From NCBI RefSeq assembly GCF_041361345.1, contig NZ_JBGKAD010000003.1, forward strand, positions 62,001 through 126,000: 64,000 nt of DNA, given 5' to 3'. A model generated the notes under the pieces. It saw only the letters and a list, made by a program, of their open reading frames with translations. It ran no database searches and was not told the DNA's origin. The DNA is from Halobaculum sp. MBLA0147. Its GTDB lineage: Archaea > Halobacteriota > Halobacteria > Halobacteriales > Haloferacaceae. Positions 25,590-33,896 of this stretch are shown here, in pieces. Numbering within the stretch: the stretch's first letter is position 1; every line of letters starts with the position of its first letter. The translations under genes and the position numbers were made by a program.

Positions 25590-26085
25590 TTGACCTCCTC
25601 CCACGGTTTCAGCCGTGGGATTCCACACGCGGTGGGCATCCCGGTGATGCCACACCCAGTGGCAAATTTCCCCTCACAGGTACTCCGGTTTGCGGGACTC
25701 TGGGTTGGCCCCCTCTGGGGTCTGGCGTGTTCGCCCTCACGGGCCGTATCCACTCCCAGCGACCGTAGTCCCCGGGTATGCACCGGGCCGCGGGCCAGGC
25801 CATCGACCCGACGCACCGCCACGCGGTGTGGCGGTGCGTCCCAAGCCGGCGTAGGGTCGCTTTTTGATTGCCCTCGCGGGCCGCGTGGACGCCCTCGCGG
25901 GAACGGTATGGTAGCCTCTCGTCCGGCGGGCAGACCCCAACCCAACTGCCAGCGTTTCGCCGTCTTGCGTACCCTTTCGTAGAAGGTCTAGAATACTAAG
26001 TCTTGGGAGATGTAGGCGACAACCGACAGTGGAACGGTCAGTTGTGGTGTCGCTCACACCCACCGCTGAAGCGGTGGGCTTCCGC
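25590..26085 (-). mobile_element. Non-autonomous IS200/IS605-type element remnant (PATE-like)
   Basis: The stretch is bounded by two subterminal palindromes: tcccacgg-tttcag-ccgtggga (25599-25620) and cccaccgc-tgaa-gcggtggg (26059-26078). Such hairpins next to TTGAC-type ends mark haloarchaeal IS200/IS605 elements. On the minus strand the sequence before the first hairpin reads GIPRLKPWEEVN, like the very end of IS1341-type TnpB proteins, but no TnpA or TnpB frame remains. It thus looks like a MITE/PATE-like derivative that keeps the end and guide-RNA region. The internal part carries a strong hairpin (25810-25840) and repeated CCCTCGCGGG blocks. The exact boundaries are estimates. Confidence 0.6.
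25810..25840. repeat. 13-bp perfect stem hairpin inside the element
   Basis: gacgcaccgccac (25810-25822) pairs with gtggcggtgcgtc (25828-25840) around the five-base loop gcggt. The stem is perfect and GC-rich and lies in the centre of the IS-like remnant. It may belong to a structured RNA or be a junction of two older ends. Confidence 0.75.
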
Positions 26086-26170
26086 TCGCTCGATGTCACC
26101 ACCGACCGAATCGCCGGACTTCGGTAGCTCTCGCGACGTTCCGACTCACCTGTCGTCGCCAGTCGGTGGC

Positions 26171-26257
26171 TCACTGGAGGGCAATCAGCGTGGTCGCGGC
26201 GAAGAAGGCCAGCATCACGACGGTGATGATCGCGACGATGGCGTCCGACTCTGTCAT
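26171..26257 (-). CDS. 28-residue single-helix membrane microprotein
   Basis: A tiny frame encodes MTESDAIVAIITVVMLAFF followed by AATTLIALQ, in essence a single transmembrane helix with an acidic N-terminus. A TATA-like CATATACA lies about 36 bases upstream on the minus strand (around 26290). It sits between the IS-like remnant and queD. Single-helix microproteins of this size occur in haloarchaeal genomes, but I cannot name this one. The start is the only ATG. Confidence 0.5.
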   Translation of the reverse strand: MTESDAIVAIITVVMLAFFAATTLIALQ

Positions 26258-26460
26258 CCGAACTCGTGTGGACGAAAGTGCCGGACGTGTATATGGGTAG
26301 CGGCCACAGAGCGGCGCGACCGACCGGATCGATGGGGTTCGACCGTCTCACTCGACGCCGCGACGGTGGCTCGACACGTTCTCACGCCGGTGAGGACACG
26401 CGACTCTCGCGTCGCGACGACGACCGTGTGAGTGAAGTAGTGCCCAGAGAATACCGCAGT

Positions 26461-26979
26461 GTGAACGAGAGAATACAGTCACCCGAGGGTGACCCCGACT
26501 CGGACGCGGGTGCCACCGGGAGTGACGAGGAGACGCCGAACGCCGACCTCCGAGCGACGGCCGGGGCGCGGACGCTCACTGTCGGGGGACAGCGCCCCGT
26601 ACGGATCAGTTCGGGGCACCGAATCCGACACCACGACGGGAAGTGTTCCCGACCACACGGCCACAACTACGAGGTGTTCGTCCGGCTCCGTGGCGAACTG
26701 ACCGACGACGGGTGGGTTGCAGACAAGGGGACGGTCACGGAGGTGATCGACGAGTGGGACCACCGGTTCCTCCTCGAACGCGGCGACCCGCTGATCGAGG
26801 CGTTCGCCGAGAGTGGCGACGAGGAGGCCGTCGTCGTGCTCGAAGCGCCCCCCACCGCCGAGGTCATGAGCGCCGTCCTCGAACGGAAGATCGCCGAGCG
26901 GGTCCCGGACACGGTCTCGGAGGTCGCCGTCACCGTCCGCGAGACGCACGAACTCGGCGCCGCCGGCTCGCTGGAGTGA
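26461..26979 (+). CDS. queD: 6-carboxy-tetrahydropterin synthase QueD
   Basis: A protein of 172 residues of the PTPS fold. Zinc ligands appear in SSGHRIRHHDG and the HGHNYEV motif, and the catalytic Cys lies in GKCSRPHGHNY. WVADKGTVTEVIDEWDHRFL and a closing VRETHE support the assignment. It converts dihydroneopterin triphosphate to 6-carboxytetrahydropterin, the second step to preQ0 and, in archaea, archaeosine of tRNA. The start is uncertain: GTG 26461 is preferred because the sequence between 26428 (another GTG) and 26461 is A/T-rich and promoter-like. The first 35 residues are an acidic extension. It is first in queD-queE-queC. Confidence 0.9.
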   Translation: MNERIQSPEGDPDSDAGATGSDEETPNADLRATAGARTLTVGGQRPVRISSGHRIRHHDGKCSRPHGHNYEVFVRLRGELTDDGWVADKGTVTEVIDEWDHRFLLERGDPLIEAFAESGDEEAVVVLEAPPTAEVMSAVLERKIAERVPDTVSEVAVTVRETHELGAAGSLE

Positions 26980-26984
26980 TCACC

Positions 26985-27809
26985 GTGCCGGTTAACGACG
27001 ACGCCGAGACGGTCACCGATCCGGCCAGTGTGGGAGCCACTACCGACGCGTCCGGTGCAGATCCGGCCGCCGACGAGACACCGGCGGGACCGGCACTCCC
27101 GATCAACGAGTTGTTCCACTCGCTGCAGGGCGAGGGGAAGCTGGCGGGCGTGCCGACCGTCTTCGTCCGGACGAGCGGCTGTAACCTCCGGTGTTGGTTC
27201 TGTGACTCCTACCACACGTCGTGGGAGCCGACACACGCGACGATGGCGGTCGACGAGATCGTCGCCGAAGTCGAGAGCCACGACGCCGAGCACGTCGTCG
27301 TCACCGGCGGGGAGCCGATGATCCACGACGACGTCGAGGTGTTGCTCGCGCGACTCGACGACGCGGGCTACCACACCACCGTCGAGACGAACGGGACGAT
27401 CCACCGCGACGTGGCGATCGACCTGGCGAGCGTGAGTCCGAAGCTCGCCTCCTCGACACCGACCGCCGACCGCGACCCGAAGGGTGACGGGGAGTGGGCG
27501 GAGCGGCACGAGCGCGAGCGGATCGACCTCGACGCGCTCGCTCGGCTCGTCGAGGAGTACGAGAGCCAACTGAAGTTCGTCGTCACGGGACCGGACGACC
27601 TCCCGGAGATCGAGCGACTCGTGGAGCGTGTCCGCGAGCGGGCGAGCGTCCCCGTTCCGGACTCGGAGGTGCTGTTGATGCCGGAGGGAACGACCCGCGA
27701 GGAACTCGACGAGACGCGCCGGATCGTCGCGGAGTTGGCGGCCGAGCACGGCTACCGCTACACACCTCGCATCCACGTCGACGTGTGGAACGACGCACCG
27801 GGGACGTGA
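26985..27809 (+). CDS. queE: 7-carboxy-7-deazaguanine synthase QueE (radical SAM)
   Basis: A protein of 274 residues. It has the radical SAM motif CNLRCWFC (C-x3-C-x2-C), the preceding SLQGEGKLAGVPTVFVRTSG typical of QueE, the TGGEPM strand and a C-terminal RIHVDVW. It ring-contracts the QueD product to 7-carboxy-7-deazaguanine. GTG 26985 is preferred because GGAG, at the end of queD, sits eight bases before it; GTG 26976, overlapping the queD stop, is an alternative. The residues before 40 are an acidic extension. It is coupled to queD (five bases apart). Confidence 0.93.
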   Translation: MPVNDDAETVTDPASVGATTDASGADPAADETPAGPALPINELFHSLQGEGKLAGVPTVFVRTSGCNLRCWFCDSYHTSWEPTHATMAVDEIVAEVESHDAEHVVVTGGEPMIHDDVEVLLARLDDAGYHTTVETNGTIHRDVAIDLASVSPKLASSTPTADRDPKGDGEWAERHERERIDLDALARLVEEYESQLKFVVTGPDDLPEIERLVERVRERASVPVPDSEVLLMPEGTTREELDETRRIVAELAAEHGYRYTPRIHVDVWNDAPGT

Positions 27810-27844
27810 CGAGTCGCAGACGCACCGCCTCTACACCACCGAAC

Positions 27845-27904
27845 CGGATCGACACGACCGACGGGGTACCGACACGACCGACGAGGCACCGACACGACCG
27901 ACTG
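27845..27904. repeat. 20-bp tandem repeat between queE and queC
   Basis: Three imperfect 20-bp units (27845-27864, 27865-27884, 27885-27904) share the core ccgacacgaccgac (gatcgacacgaccgac in the first). They fill most of the 117-base gap after the queE stop codon. The same 14-mer occurs, inverted, in the repeat at 347-404. Confidence 0.8.
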
Positions 27905-27926
27905 ACGAGACACACCGACACCACAG

Positions 27927-28703
27927 ATGCACACCGACGACACGAGCGACACGACGGACCAGACAGCCGACGACAGTCCCGCCACGACCGAGGCGACGGA
28001 CTCGGTAGCCGACGACAGCCCCGGTGCGGTCGTCTTGGTCTCCGGCGGGATGGACAGCGCGACGGCGGCCTACGAGGCACGCGAGCGGGGGTACGACCTC
28101 TACTTCCTGCACACCTCCTACGGACAGGAGACGGAGACGACGGAACTCGCCTGTGCGGAGGCGTTGGCCGAGGAGCTGGACGTGGCAGACTTCCTCCACG
28201 TGGAGACGAGTCACCTCTCGCGGATCGGCGCGTCGAGTCTAACGGACGACGGGATCGAGATCGGTGACGCAGACTTGGACGACGACGAGATTCCGGACTC
28301 GTACGTCCCGTTCAGGAACGCCAACCTCCTCTCGATGGCCGTCTCCTACGCCGAGGCGAACGACTGCGAGGCGGTGTTCGTGGGTGCCCACAGCGAGGAC
28401 TACTCCGGCTACCCAGACTGTCGCCCGGAGTTCTTCGAGGCGTTCCAGACGGTCGTCGACGTGGGGACGAAACCGGACACCGAGATCGCCGTCGAGGCGC
28501 CGTTCACGGACTGGAGTAAGACGGACATCGCCGCCCGCGGCGACGAACTCGGCGTGCCCTACGAGATCACGTGGAGCTGTTACCGCGACCACGAGCCGGC
28601 CTGTGGCACCTGTGACGCCTGCGCGTACCGGCTGAAGTCGTTCCAGGAGAACGACCTCCGGGACCCGATCGAGTACGCCGAACGGCCGACGTACGCCGAC
28701 TGA
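27927..28703 (+). CDS. queC: 7-cyano-7-deazaguanine synthase QueC
   Basis: A protein of 258 residues. The PP-loop SGGMDS is at residues 39-44, preceded by a 30-residue acidic tail. The zinc site is in the C-terminal part (CYRDHEPACGTCDACAYR, four Cys). VPFRNANLLSMAVSYAE and GAHSEDYSGYPDCRPEFFE are QueC landmarks. It turns 7-carboxy-7-deazaguanine and ammonia into preQ0 with ATP. It is the last gene of queD-queE-queC; the final archaeosine enzymes (TgtA, ArcS) are not here. Confidence 0.94.
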   Translation: MHTDDTSDTTDQTADDSPATTEATDSVADDSPGAVVLVSGGMDSATAAYEARERGYDLYFLHTSYGQETETTELACAEALAEELDVADFLHVETSHLSRIGASSLTDDGIEIGDADLDDDEIPDSYVPFRNANLLSMAVSYAEANDCEAVFVGAHSEDYSGYPDCRPEFFEAFQTVVDVGTKPDTEIAVEAPFTDWSKTDIAARGDELGVPYEITWSCYRDHEPACGTCDACAYRLKSFQENDLRDPIEYAERPTYAD

Positions 28704-28873
28704 GACTCGTTCCCGACTCGGGAGGGGGCGCGTCTCGTCTCGTGGCGCCTGTGCACCCGACACGGAGGATCCGTACCACCCGGTAGGCGGAGCGTACGGT
28801 TCGGCCACCGCTTGTCACACCGACTCACACCGCCACACGCCACGTATTCGAGACTGATACGCGTAGCCCCAAG

Positions 28874-28881
28874 CTTATATA
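28874..28881 (+). promoter_or_regulatory. TATA box of the pilin gene
   Basis: CTTATATA lies about 118 bases before ATG 28995, giving a leader of about 90 bases, unusually long for this genome. The leader holds a 7-bp stem (gcgggtg/cacccgc, 28957-28975) ending about 20 bases before the ATG, which may affect translation. Confidence 0.6.
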
Positions 28882-28994
28882 CGGTCGCGACCGAGTACGG
28901 TGTGTAAACCGGCTGTAGGGGGGCACACAGATCGGGTGTCGTGTGGGAAGCGGCACGCGGGTGCGGTCCACCCGCCGCGTTTGCAGACACAATC

Positions 28995-29480
28995 ATGAAA
29001 CTCGACAACCTGTTCACAGACGACGACCGTGCAGTCAGCCCCGTCATCGGGGTCGTCCTGATGGTGGCCATCACGGTCATCCTCGCGGCCGTCATCGGCT
29101 CGTTCGTACTGAACCTCAGCAACCAGACTAACCAGGCCGCGCCGCAGGCTTCGCTGGACGCGGAATTGAACAGTAGTGCGGATGCAAACTTCACCCTTTC
29201 ACACAACGGCGGTGAAACCCTTGCCAGCAGCGAGACACGAATTGTCGTTCAGAGTGGAGGTGATTCGGTGACCATTGAGGAGGACCTCCCAAGTAACACT
29301 GAGTTCAGTGCCGGTGATTCACTGGAGTTTGACCTGGGTAACAGCGAAGCTTCGGGATTGGGTTGGGGAGGTTCTTTCGAACTCACTGAGGCTGGCACTA
29401 TAAGCAGTTTCGGTGATGAGGTCACAATCAGGGTCATCGACACGACTTCACAACAAGTGGTGGCCTCTATCGAGTTGTAG
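28995..29480 (+). CDS. Type IV pilin-like protein
   Basis: A protein of 161 residues. The N-terminus [19 protein letters not shown] is a class III (prepilin) signal; the archaeal prepilin peptidase should cut just before the hydrophobic helix ([15 protein letters not shown]). The helix forms the pilus core. The rest is Ser/Thr/Asn-rich, with beta-strand character and no Cys. The first 50 codons are GC-rich, whereas from about 29160 the GC content falls clearly, which suggests that the exposed part varies by recombination. It stands alone, with a promoter about 118 bases upstream. Confidence 0.9.
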   Translation: MKLDNLFTDDDRAVSPVIGVVLMVAITVILAAVIGSFVLNLSNQTNQAAPQASLDAELNSSADANFTLSHNGGETLASSETRIVVQSGGDSVTIEEDLPSNTEFSAGDSLEFDLGNSEASGLGWGGSFELTEAGTISSFGDEVTIRVIDTTSQQVVASIEL

Positions 29481-29574
29481 GAGGGTATAACCACTTTTGT
29501 TGACGTTTCAGTATCGTCACCAACAAGCAAGATGTTTTGTTCGAACTCGTCACTGCTGACGGTTCACCACCGTT

Positions 29575-30456
29575 TCACATATACATCCCGCCACTCTCCG
29601 CGTACTCGCGTCCCTCGAACTCGCCGTCACCCAACTCGGCCAACTCCGCGGAGAGTCTGGCGTAGTACTCCTGCTGCTCGGCGAACTGCTCGCGCAGCCG
29701 TGACTCGTCGACTGCAACCCCGTACAGCGCTTCCAGCGCCTCGATGACGAGCAGCGACGCCTCGAAGTCCGGCCCCGGTGGGTGTGCGGGCGTGACGAGT
29801 ACGCCGACGGGTGGGGTGTCTCGGTCGAGCCCGCGCCCGGCGAGCACCCCGACGATGCCGTCGAAGAACCCGCGCTGGAGCGGCCGAATCACCGTCTCCT
29901 CTGTGTCCGCTCCGTCGACATCCGTCTCCTCACCGCTCGTCTCGCCGCCCGTCTCGTCACCACTCGTCTTTGCGTCCGTCTCGTCTCCGCTCACCCCGCC
30001 GTCCGAGGGGGCTGACACCACCGCCGGGTGCCGGTCGCGGTAGTCGTCCGTCGCGACGCCGAACACGGCGTGGTCAGCCGGCCCGTGGGGGTACGGGACG
30101 GCGTTGATCGCAGTGACCTCTCCGAGATCGGCGTCGTCCGCGAACCCGAACAGCGCCTCGGCGAACGCCTCCGCCGCGACGGGCGAGACGGCGATCTCTG
30201 CGAGGACGACCGTCGCGTCCAACTCCGGGACAGCGTACAGTCGGATCGGCCGCCGCGGCCGTCCGTCAGCGAACGGCGTCACCGTGGCGACGTTCCGCGT
30301 CCAAACGTGTCCGATCTGGTCGGCGTCGAACTCGCGGACGACGTGGTCGAGCACCGTGAGTCCGACCACGCCGGGGTTCGCGAGCCCGACCACCAGTCTG
30401 TCGCCCGTCTCTGTATCCGGCTCAACGACGACCTCGAACGTCGGCTCTGTCGACAT
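29575..30456 (-). CDS. PAC2 family protein
   Basis: A protein of 293 residues. The N-terminal half (LVVGLANPGVVGLTVLDHVV) and the segment ATVVLAEIAVSP fit the PAC2 fold found in proteasome assembly chaperones and their archaeal relatives. RGFFDGIVGVLAGRGLDRDT and VGVLVTPAHPPGPDFEAS support this. A Gly/Glu/Thr-rich acidic insert sits at about 150-190. The last 40 residues are helical. The archaeal role is unproven. It is followed on the same strand by a winged-helix gene starting upstream of it, but the two are separated by 52 bases. Confidence 0.85.
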   Translation of the reverse strand: MSTEPTFEVVVEPDTETGDRLVVGLANPGVVGLTVLDHVVREFDADQIGHVWTRNVATVTPFADGRPRRPIRLYAVPELDATVVLAEIAVSPVAAEAFAEALFGFADDADLGEVTAINAVPYPHGPADHAVFGVATDDYRDRHPAVVSAPSDGGVSGDETDAKTSGDETGGETSGEETDVDGADTEETVIRPLQRGFFDGIVGVLAGRGLDRDTPPVGVLVTPAHPPGPDFEASLLVIEALEALYGVAVDESRLREQFAEQQEYYARLSAELAELGDGEFEGREYAESGGMYM

Positions 30457-30508
30457 GCGTCACGAGCCGGAGGGACAGGTAACGACTCTTCGGGTGGCGG
30501 CGACGGCG

Positions 30509-30883
30509 TCAGACCCCGTCGAGGTGGACGTGGACCAACCGGTCACACTCCGACTCCCCACAGACGGGACACTCGTCGGTCTCGAGACGGACGCGGTCGG
30601 CCGCTTCCCCGTCGGCGGACTCGACACTCGCCCCGTCCTCGGCGACGACCCACAGCGACTCGCTGCGGTAGTTCAGGGTGTACCCCTCGCCGGTGTCGGT
30701 GAGGAAGTGCCGCGCGACCTCCCGGAGGTGGTAGTTGAACCGGCCGGGATCGGCGACGCCGACGCGGTCCCGGAGGTCGCTGAACGGGACCGGCTCGCCG
30801 GCGGCTGCGAGTTCTCGGAGAATGTCGACACGAATCTCGTGTGTCAGCGCACTCAGTGCGCCCCCGAACGGCTGGTCGGTCAC
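30509..30883 (-). CDS. Winged-helix regulator with C-terminal Cys cluster
   Basis: A protein of 124 residues. An ArsR-like helix-turn-helix is at about 5-70 (ALSALTHEIRVDILRELA, FSDLRDRVGVADPGRFNYHL). The end carries CPVCGESECDRLVHVH, a likely zinc site. It resembles haloarchaeal DUF7347/DUF7351-type transcription factors but is shorter. The target is not known. It lies between the PAC2 gene and the soluble transducer gene, all on the minus strand. Confidence 0.8.
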   Translation of the reverse strand: MTDQPFGGALSALTHEIRVDILRELAAAGEPVPFSDLRDRVGVADPGRFNYHLREVARHFLTDTGEGYTLNYRSESLWVVAEDGASVESADGEAADRVRLETDECPVCGESECDRLVHVHLDGV

Positions 30884-30929
30884 GGACCGACACAGGAACG
30901 TCTCTGTGGTGTACTTTCTGGTGACGGGA

Positions 30930-31733
30930 TCAAACCCGATCGCGGAGTTCGCGGGCCTGACTGATCGCGTCCATCAGGTCGTCGGCGAGTACCTCCACGT
31001 CGTCGGCGTGTCGCTGCGTCGCGTCGGCCACGTCGTCGACGCTCTCGGAGGTCTCGCTCGCTCGCTCCGCGATGTCGTCGATCTCCGCGACGGCGTCGTC
31101 GATCGACGCCGCGGCACCGTTGGTGTGTTCCTCGGCCGTCGAGACGTGGGCGGCGGTGTCGTCGACGGCGGCTTGCACCTCCGCGACGACGGACTCGATC
31201 TCGCCCGCCTGGTCTTGGACCTCGCCGGCCAGTTCCTTCACCTCGTCGGCGACGACGGCGAACCCGTCGCCCGCGTCGCCCGCGTCGCCGCCGGCGCGGG
31301 CGGCCTCGATGGACGCGTTCAACGCGAGCATGTTCGTCTGGTCCGCGATGTCGCCGATGACGCGGGTGATCTCCTCGATCCGGCCCACCGTCTCCGAGAG
31401 TGTGGTCAACTCCTCGCGAGCGGCGGCGACCGACTCGGCGGCCGTCTCGATGTCGGACTGTGCGTCGTCGGCAGTCTCGCGTGCGGCGTCGGCACGCTCG
31501 ACGACCGCCGTACTGCTGTCGTTGGCATCGGTGGCACTGCGCGACAGCTGATCGATCACGTCCTCCGCGTCGCTCAACTCCGTGCCGACCCGCGACAGTA
31601 ACTCGGCGTGGTCCTCGGCCAGCGTGGCTACGTCACCCGCACTGACCCCGCCGTCGGTGACGCCGGCCGTCCGCTCGCCGTCGCCCACGTCTCTCTCGCC
31701 ACGACTCCCGTCCGTCGACTCGTTGGCGTCCAT
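30930..31733 (-). CDS. Soluble methyl-accepting transducer
   Basis: A protein of 267 residues, without membrane helices or HAMP. The first 55 residues are polar, followed by coiled coil and the MCP hairpin core [36 protein letters not shown]. It would signal in the cytoplasm to CheA/CheW. There is no obvious sensor domain, so the input might come from a partner or from the N-terminal segment ([18 protein letters not shown]). The start ATG 31733 was chosen over an upstream extension with hydrophobic residues that lacks typical codon use. Confidence 0.88.
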   Translation of the reverse strand: MDANESTDGSRGERDVGDGERTAGVTDGGVSAGDVATLAEDHAELLSRVGTELSDAEDVIDQLSRSATDANDSSTAVVERADAARETADDAQSDIETAAESVAAAREELTTLSETVGRIEEITRVIGDIADQTNMLALNASIEAARAGGDAGDAGDGFAVVADEVKELAGEVQDQAGEIESVVAEVQAAVDDTAAHVSTAEEHTNGAAASIDDAVAEIDDIAERASETSESVDDVADATQRHADDVEVLADDLMDAISQARELRDRV

Positions 31734-31964
31734 CGTGCGTCGGTGGCGCAGGGGCAGTGAAAACGCTTGGCCCGCAGTTCTCCACACCGAGAACGAGACG
31801 CCCGTCGCGACGACCGGAGCCAGTCCGCTTGACGGCTCTCTCGTGATCGCACCGCGCACACGGCGGCACCTGCGCGGTCATCTCCTGCCGACCCGTCCGT
31901 TCGTGTGCGTGAAGAACACACACGCCGTGGCTTGAGACCACTCGCGGCCGGACGACCGAGTGGT

Positions 31965-32060
31965 ATGTCCGACGGAGAAGACGAGGACCACGTCTGTGAC
32001 TGTGGCGAGACGTTCGACACACTCGAAGCACTTCGGGAACACGCGGAGGCCGAACACTGA
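31965..32060 (+). CDS. 31-residue C2H2-like zinc-finger microprotein
   Basis: The frame encodes MSDGEDEDHVCDCGETFDTL and ends EALREHAEAEH. C-x-C followed by H-x4-H gives a compact C2H2-type finger. The layout (short acidic N-terminus, one finger, stop) matches small zinc-finger proteins common in haloarchaea. It is divergent from the transducer gene and lies 96 bases before a TetR regulator gene on the same strand. Confidence 0.65.
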   Translation: MSDGEDEDHVCDCGETFDTLEALREHAEAEH

Positions 32061-32156
32061 GGCGCCACGGCCCGGGTGGCTCCGTCGCGGGTCGCGGAGA
32101 CTGATTCCCGACGACGAGCACGACGCTCTTCCGTCGCAAGGACGTGCAGTGAGTCG

Positions 32157-32795
32157 ATGCCAGACGGATTCAGCGACGAGGAGCGCGAGCGGGTCCGCGA
32201 GGCGCTGCTTGAGGCCGGTCGCGAGCAGTTCGCCCGGTACGGTCGCGAGAAGACCACCATCGCGGAGTTGACCGACGCGGCCGGGATCGCGGACGGCACC
32301 TTCTACCGCTTCTACGACTCCAAGCTGGCGCTGTACGCCGACGTGCTGGACCGCGAAGGGGAGCGACTGGCCCCGGAGTTGCTCGCCCCGCTGGAGGTAC
32401 ACGACGACCCGGAACCGGCGATCGCGGCGTTCCTCCGCACGGTGATGGACGAGATCGAGACGAACCCACTGATCGAGCGGCTGTTGGTCGACACCGACGA
32501 GATGCAGCGGCTGCGCGAGTTCCACGGCGTCGAGGGTGTCGCGGCCGAACGCGAGCAGTCACTCGGGTACCTGCTCCCGTACGTCGAGGCGTGGTACGAA
32601 GCCGGTCGCGTCCGGGGGCCGGACCCAGAGACCGTCGCCAACGCCGTCCGCGCGGTGACGTTCCTCACGCTCCACCGCGCGGATCTCGGGGAGGAACTGT
32701 ACCACGACACGCGGAACCTCGTGATCGACGCCGTCGCTCGCGGACTGGTGCGCGACGCGACGGAGTCCGACGGGCCGACCGGGCGAGAGGAGTGA
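32157..32795 (+). CDS. TetR family transcriptional regulator
   Basis: A protein of 212 residues. The N-terminal helix-turn-helix reads TTIAELTDAAGIADGTFYRF at about 38-57, a textbook TetR domain. The all-helical C-terminal part binds an unknown ligand. ATG 32157 begins just before the first helix; the frame continues upstream without coding character. It stands by itself; regulated genes may include its convergent or divergent neighbours, but no operator was found. Confidence 0.88.
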   Translation: MPDGFSDEERERVREALLEAGREQFARYGREKTTIAELTDAAGIADGTFYRFYDSKLALYADVLDREGERLAPELLAPLEVHDDPEPAIAAFLRTVMDEIETNPLIERLLVDTDEMQRLREFHGVEGVAAEREQSLGYLLPYVEAWYEAGRVRGPDPETVANAVRAVTFLTLHRADLGEELYHDTRNLVIDAVARGLVRDATESDGPTGREE

Positions 32796-32858
32796 TACCA
32801 CCCGTACGAGCAGTGACACCCACAGGAGGGGTGACACCCACACGAGCGGCGACACTGC

Positions 32859-33788
32859 TCAGTCGTCGGCGGTGACGGGCGTCGCCGGGAGCGGGTCCCG
32901 CCGCACGGCGTCGGCCGGTGGCTCCGAGAACAGCTCCGGGTGGAGCACACTGGCCAGGTACTCCAGCGTCTCGACGAGTCGCGGTCCCGGTCGGTTCACG
33001 TAGTGGTTCCCGTCGAGTACCGCCACGCGGTCCTCGCGAACTGCCGACAACGTCGCGAACCCCTCGCGATCGGCGAGCGCGGGGAGCTCCCCGACCGTCC
33101 GTTTCACGTCGAACCCACACGGCGCGGCGACGAGCACGTCCGGGTCCGCCTCGCGGAGTCGCGCCCACTCGACGGGGCCGGACCGCTCGCCCGGCTCCGC
33201 GAGCAGGAACTCGCCGCCGGCGATCTCGACCAACTCCGGCACCCAGTGGCCGCTCACCATCGGCGGCTCGAGCCAGTCGAGCACCGTCACCGTCGGCGTC
33301 TCGTCCGCCTCCGCCACACGCTCGCGAACGCGTTCCACGCGCTCGGCCAACTCCGCGCGCAGTTCCGTCGCGGTCTCCTCGCGACCCAGCACCGCACCCA
33401 ACCGCTCCACGTCGTCGAACACGTCGTCAAGCGTGTGTGGGTGACTGGTGACGATCTCCGCGTCCAACTCTAACTCGGCGACGGTGTCGCGGACGACGCT
33501 CTCGTCGACGGCACACACGTCACAGATCCCCTGCGTGACGACCACGTCCGGGTCCAACTCGCGGAGCCGGTCGCGGTCCAACTCGTAGACACCTCCCTCG
33601 GACTGTACCGACTGGACGGCGTCGTCGACCTCGCCGCTGGTGCCGCTCGTGTCGATCCGCGAGTGGACCACGTCAGGCAGGGCCGCGACGCGTGGCGGGT
33701 AGTCGCACTCGTGAGTGACGCCGACCGGGTCGACACCGAGTGCACAGACGGTCTCCGTCGCCGACGGCAGCAGCGAGACGACTCGCAT
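32859..33788 (-). CDS. BtuF-like cobalamin/corrinoid-binding protein without signal peptide
   Basis: A protein of 309 residues of the helical-backbone metal receptor type (TroA/BtuF fold): MRVVSLLPSATETVCALG, then VGVTHECDYPPRV, DVVVTQGICDVCAVDE and GHWVPELVEIAGG. Known transport partners have a signal or lipobox, but here the first strand starts at residue 2, so the protein should stay in the cytoplasm. This type is widespread in archaea as a 'cobalamin-binding protein'; the real ligand is not known. ATG 33788 was chosen because an in-frame extension upstream lacks a signal sequence. Confidence 0.82.
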   Translation of the reverse strand: MRVVSLLPSATETVCALGVDPVGVTHECDYPPRVAALPDVVHSRIDTSGTSGEVDDAVQSVQSEGGVYELDRDRLRELDPDVVVTQGICDVCAVDESVVRDTVAELELDAEIVTSHPHTLDDVFDDVERLGAVLGREETATELRAELAERVERVRERVAEADETPTVTVLDWLEPPMVSGHWVPELVEIAGGEFLLAEPGERSGPVEWARLREADPDVLVAAPCGFDVKRTVGELPALADREGFATLSAVREDRVAVLDGNHYVNRPGPRLVETLEYLASVLHPELFSEPPADAVRRDPLPATPVTADD

Positions 33789-33896
33789 ACACACTCGTGG
33801 GGTCGCTGTCCGGAAAAACGTCTCCCCCGGTTGCCCGGACACGACGTGTCCCACCCCGGGAGCTGACGACCTGCGTGAGACGGCCACCGGGCGAGG

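Noticed and set aside
25252-25593. A 113-codon plus-strand frame in the gap before the IS remnant
   Set aside because: It is Arg-rich, without family or promoter, and it lies over the minus-strand microprotein with a clear TATA box.
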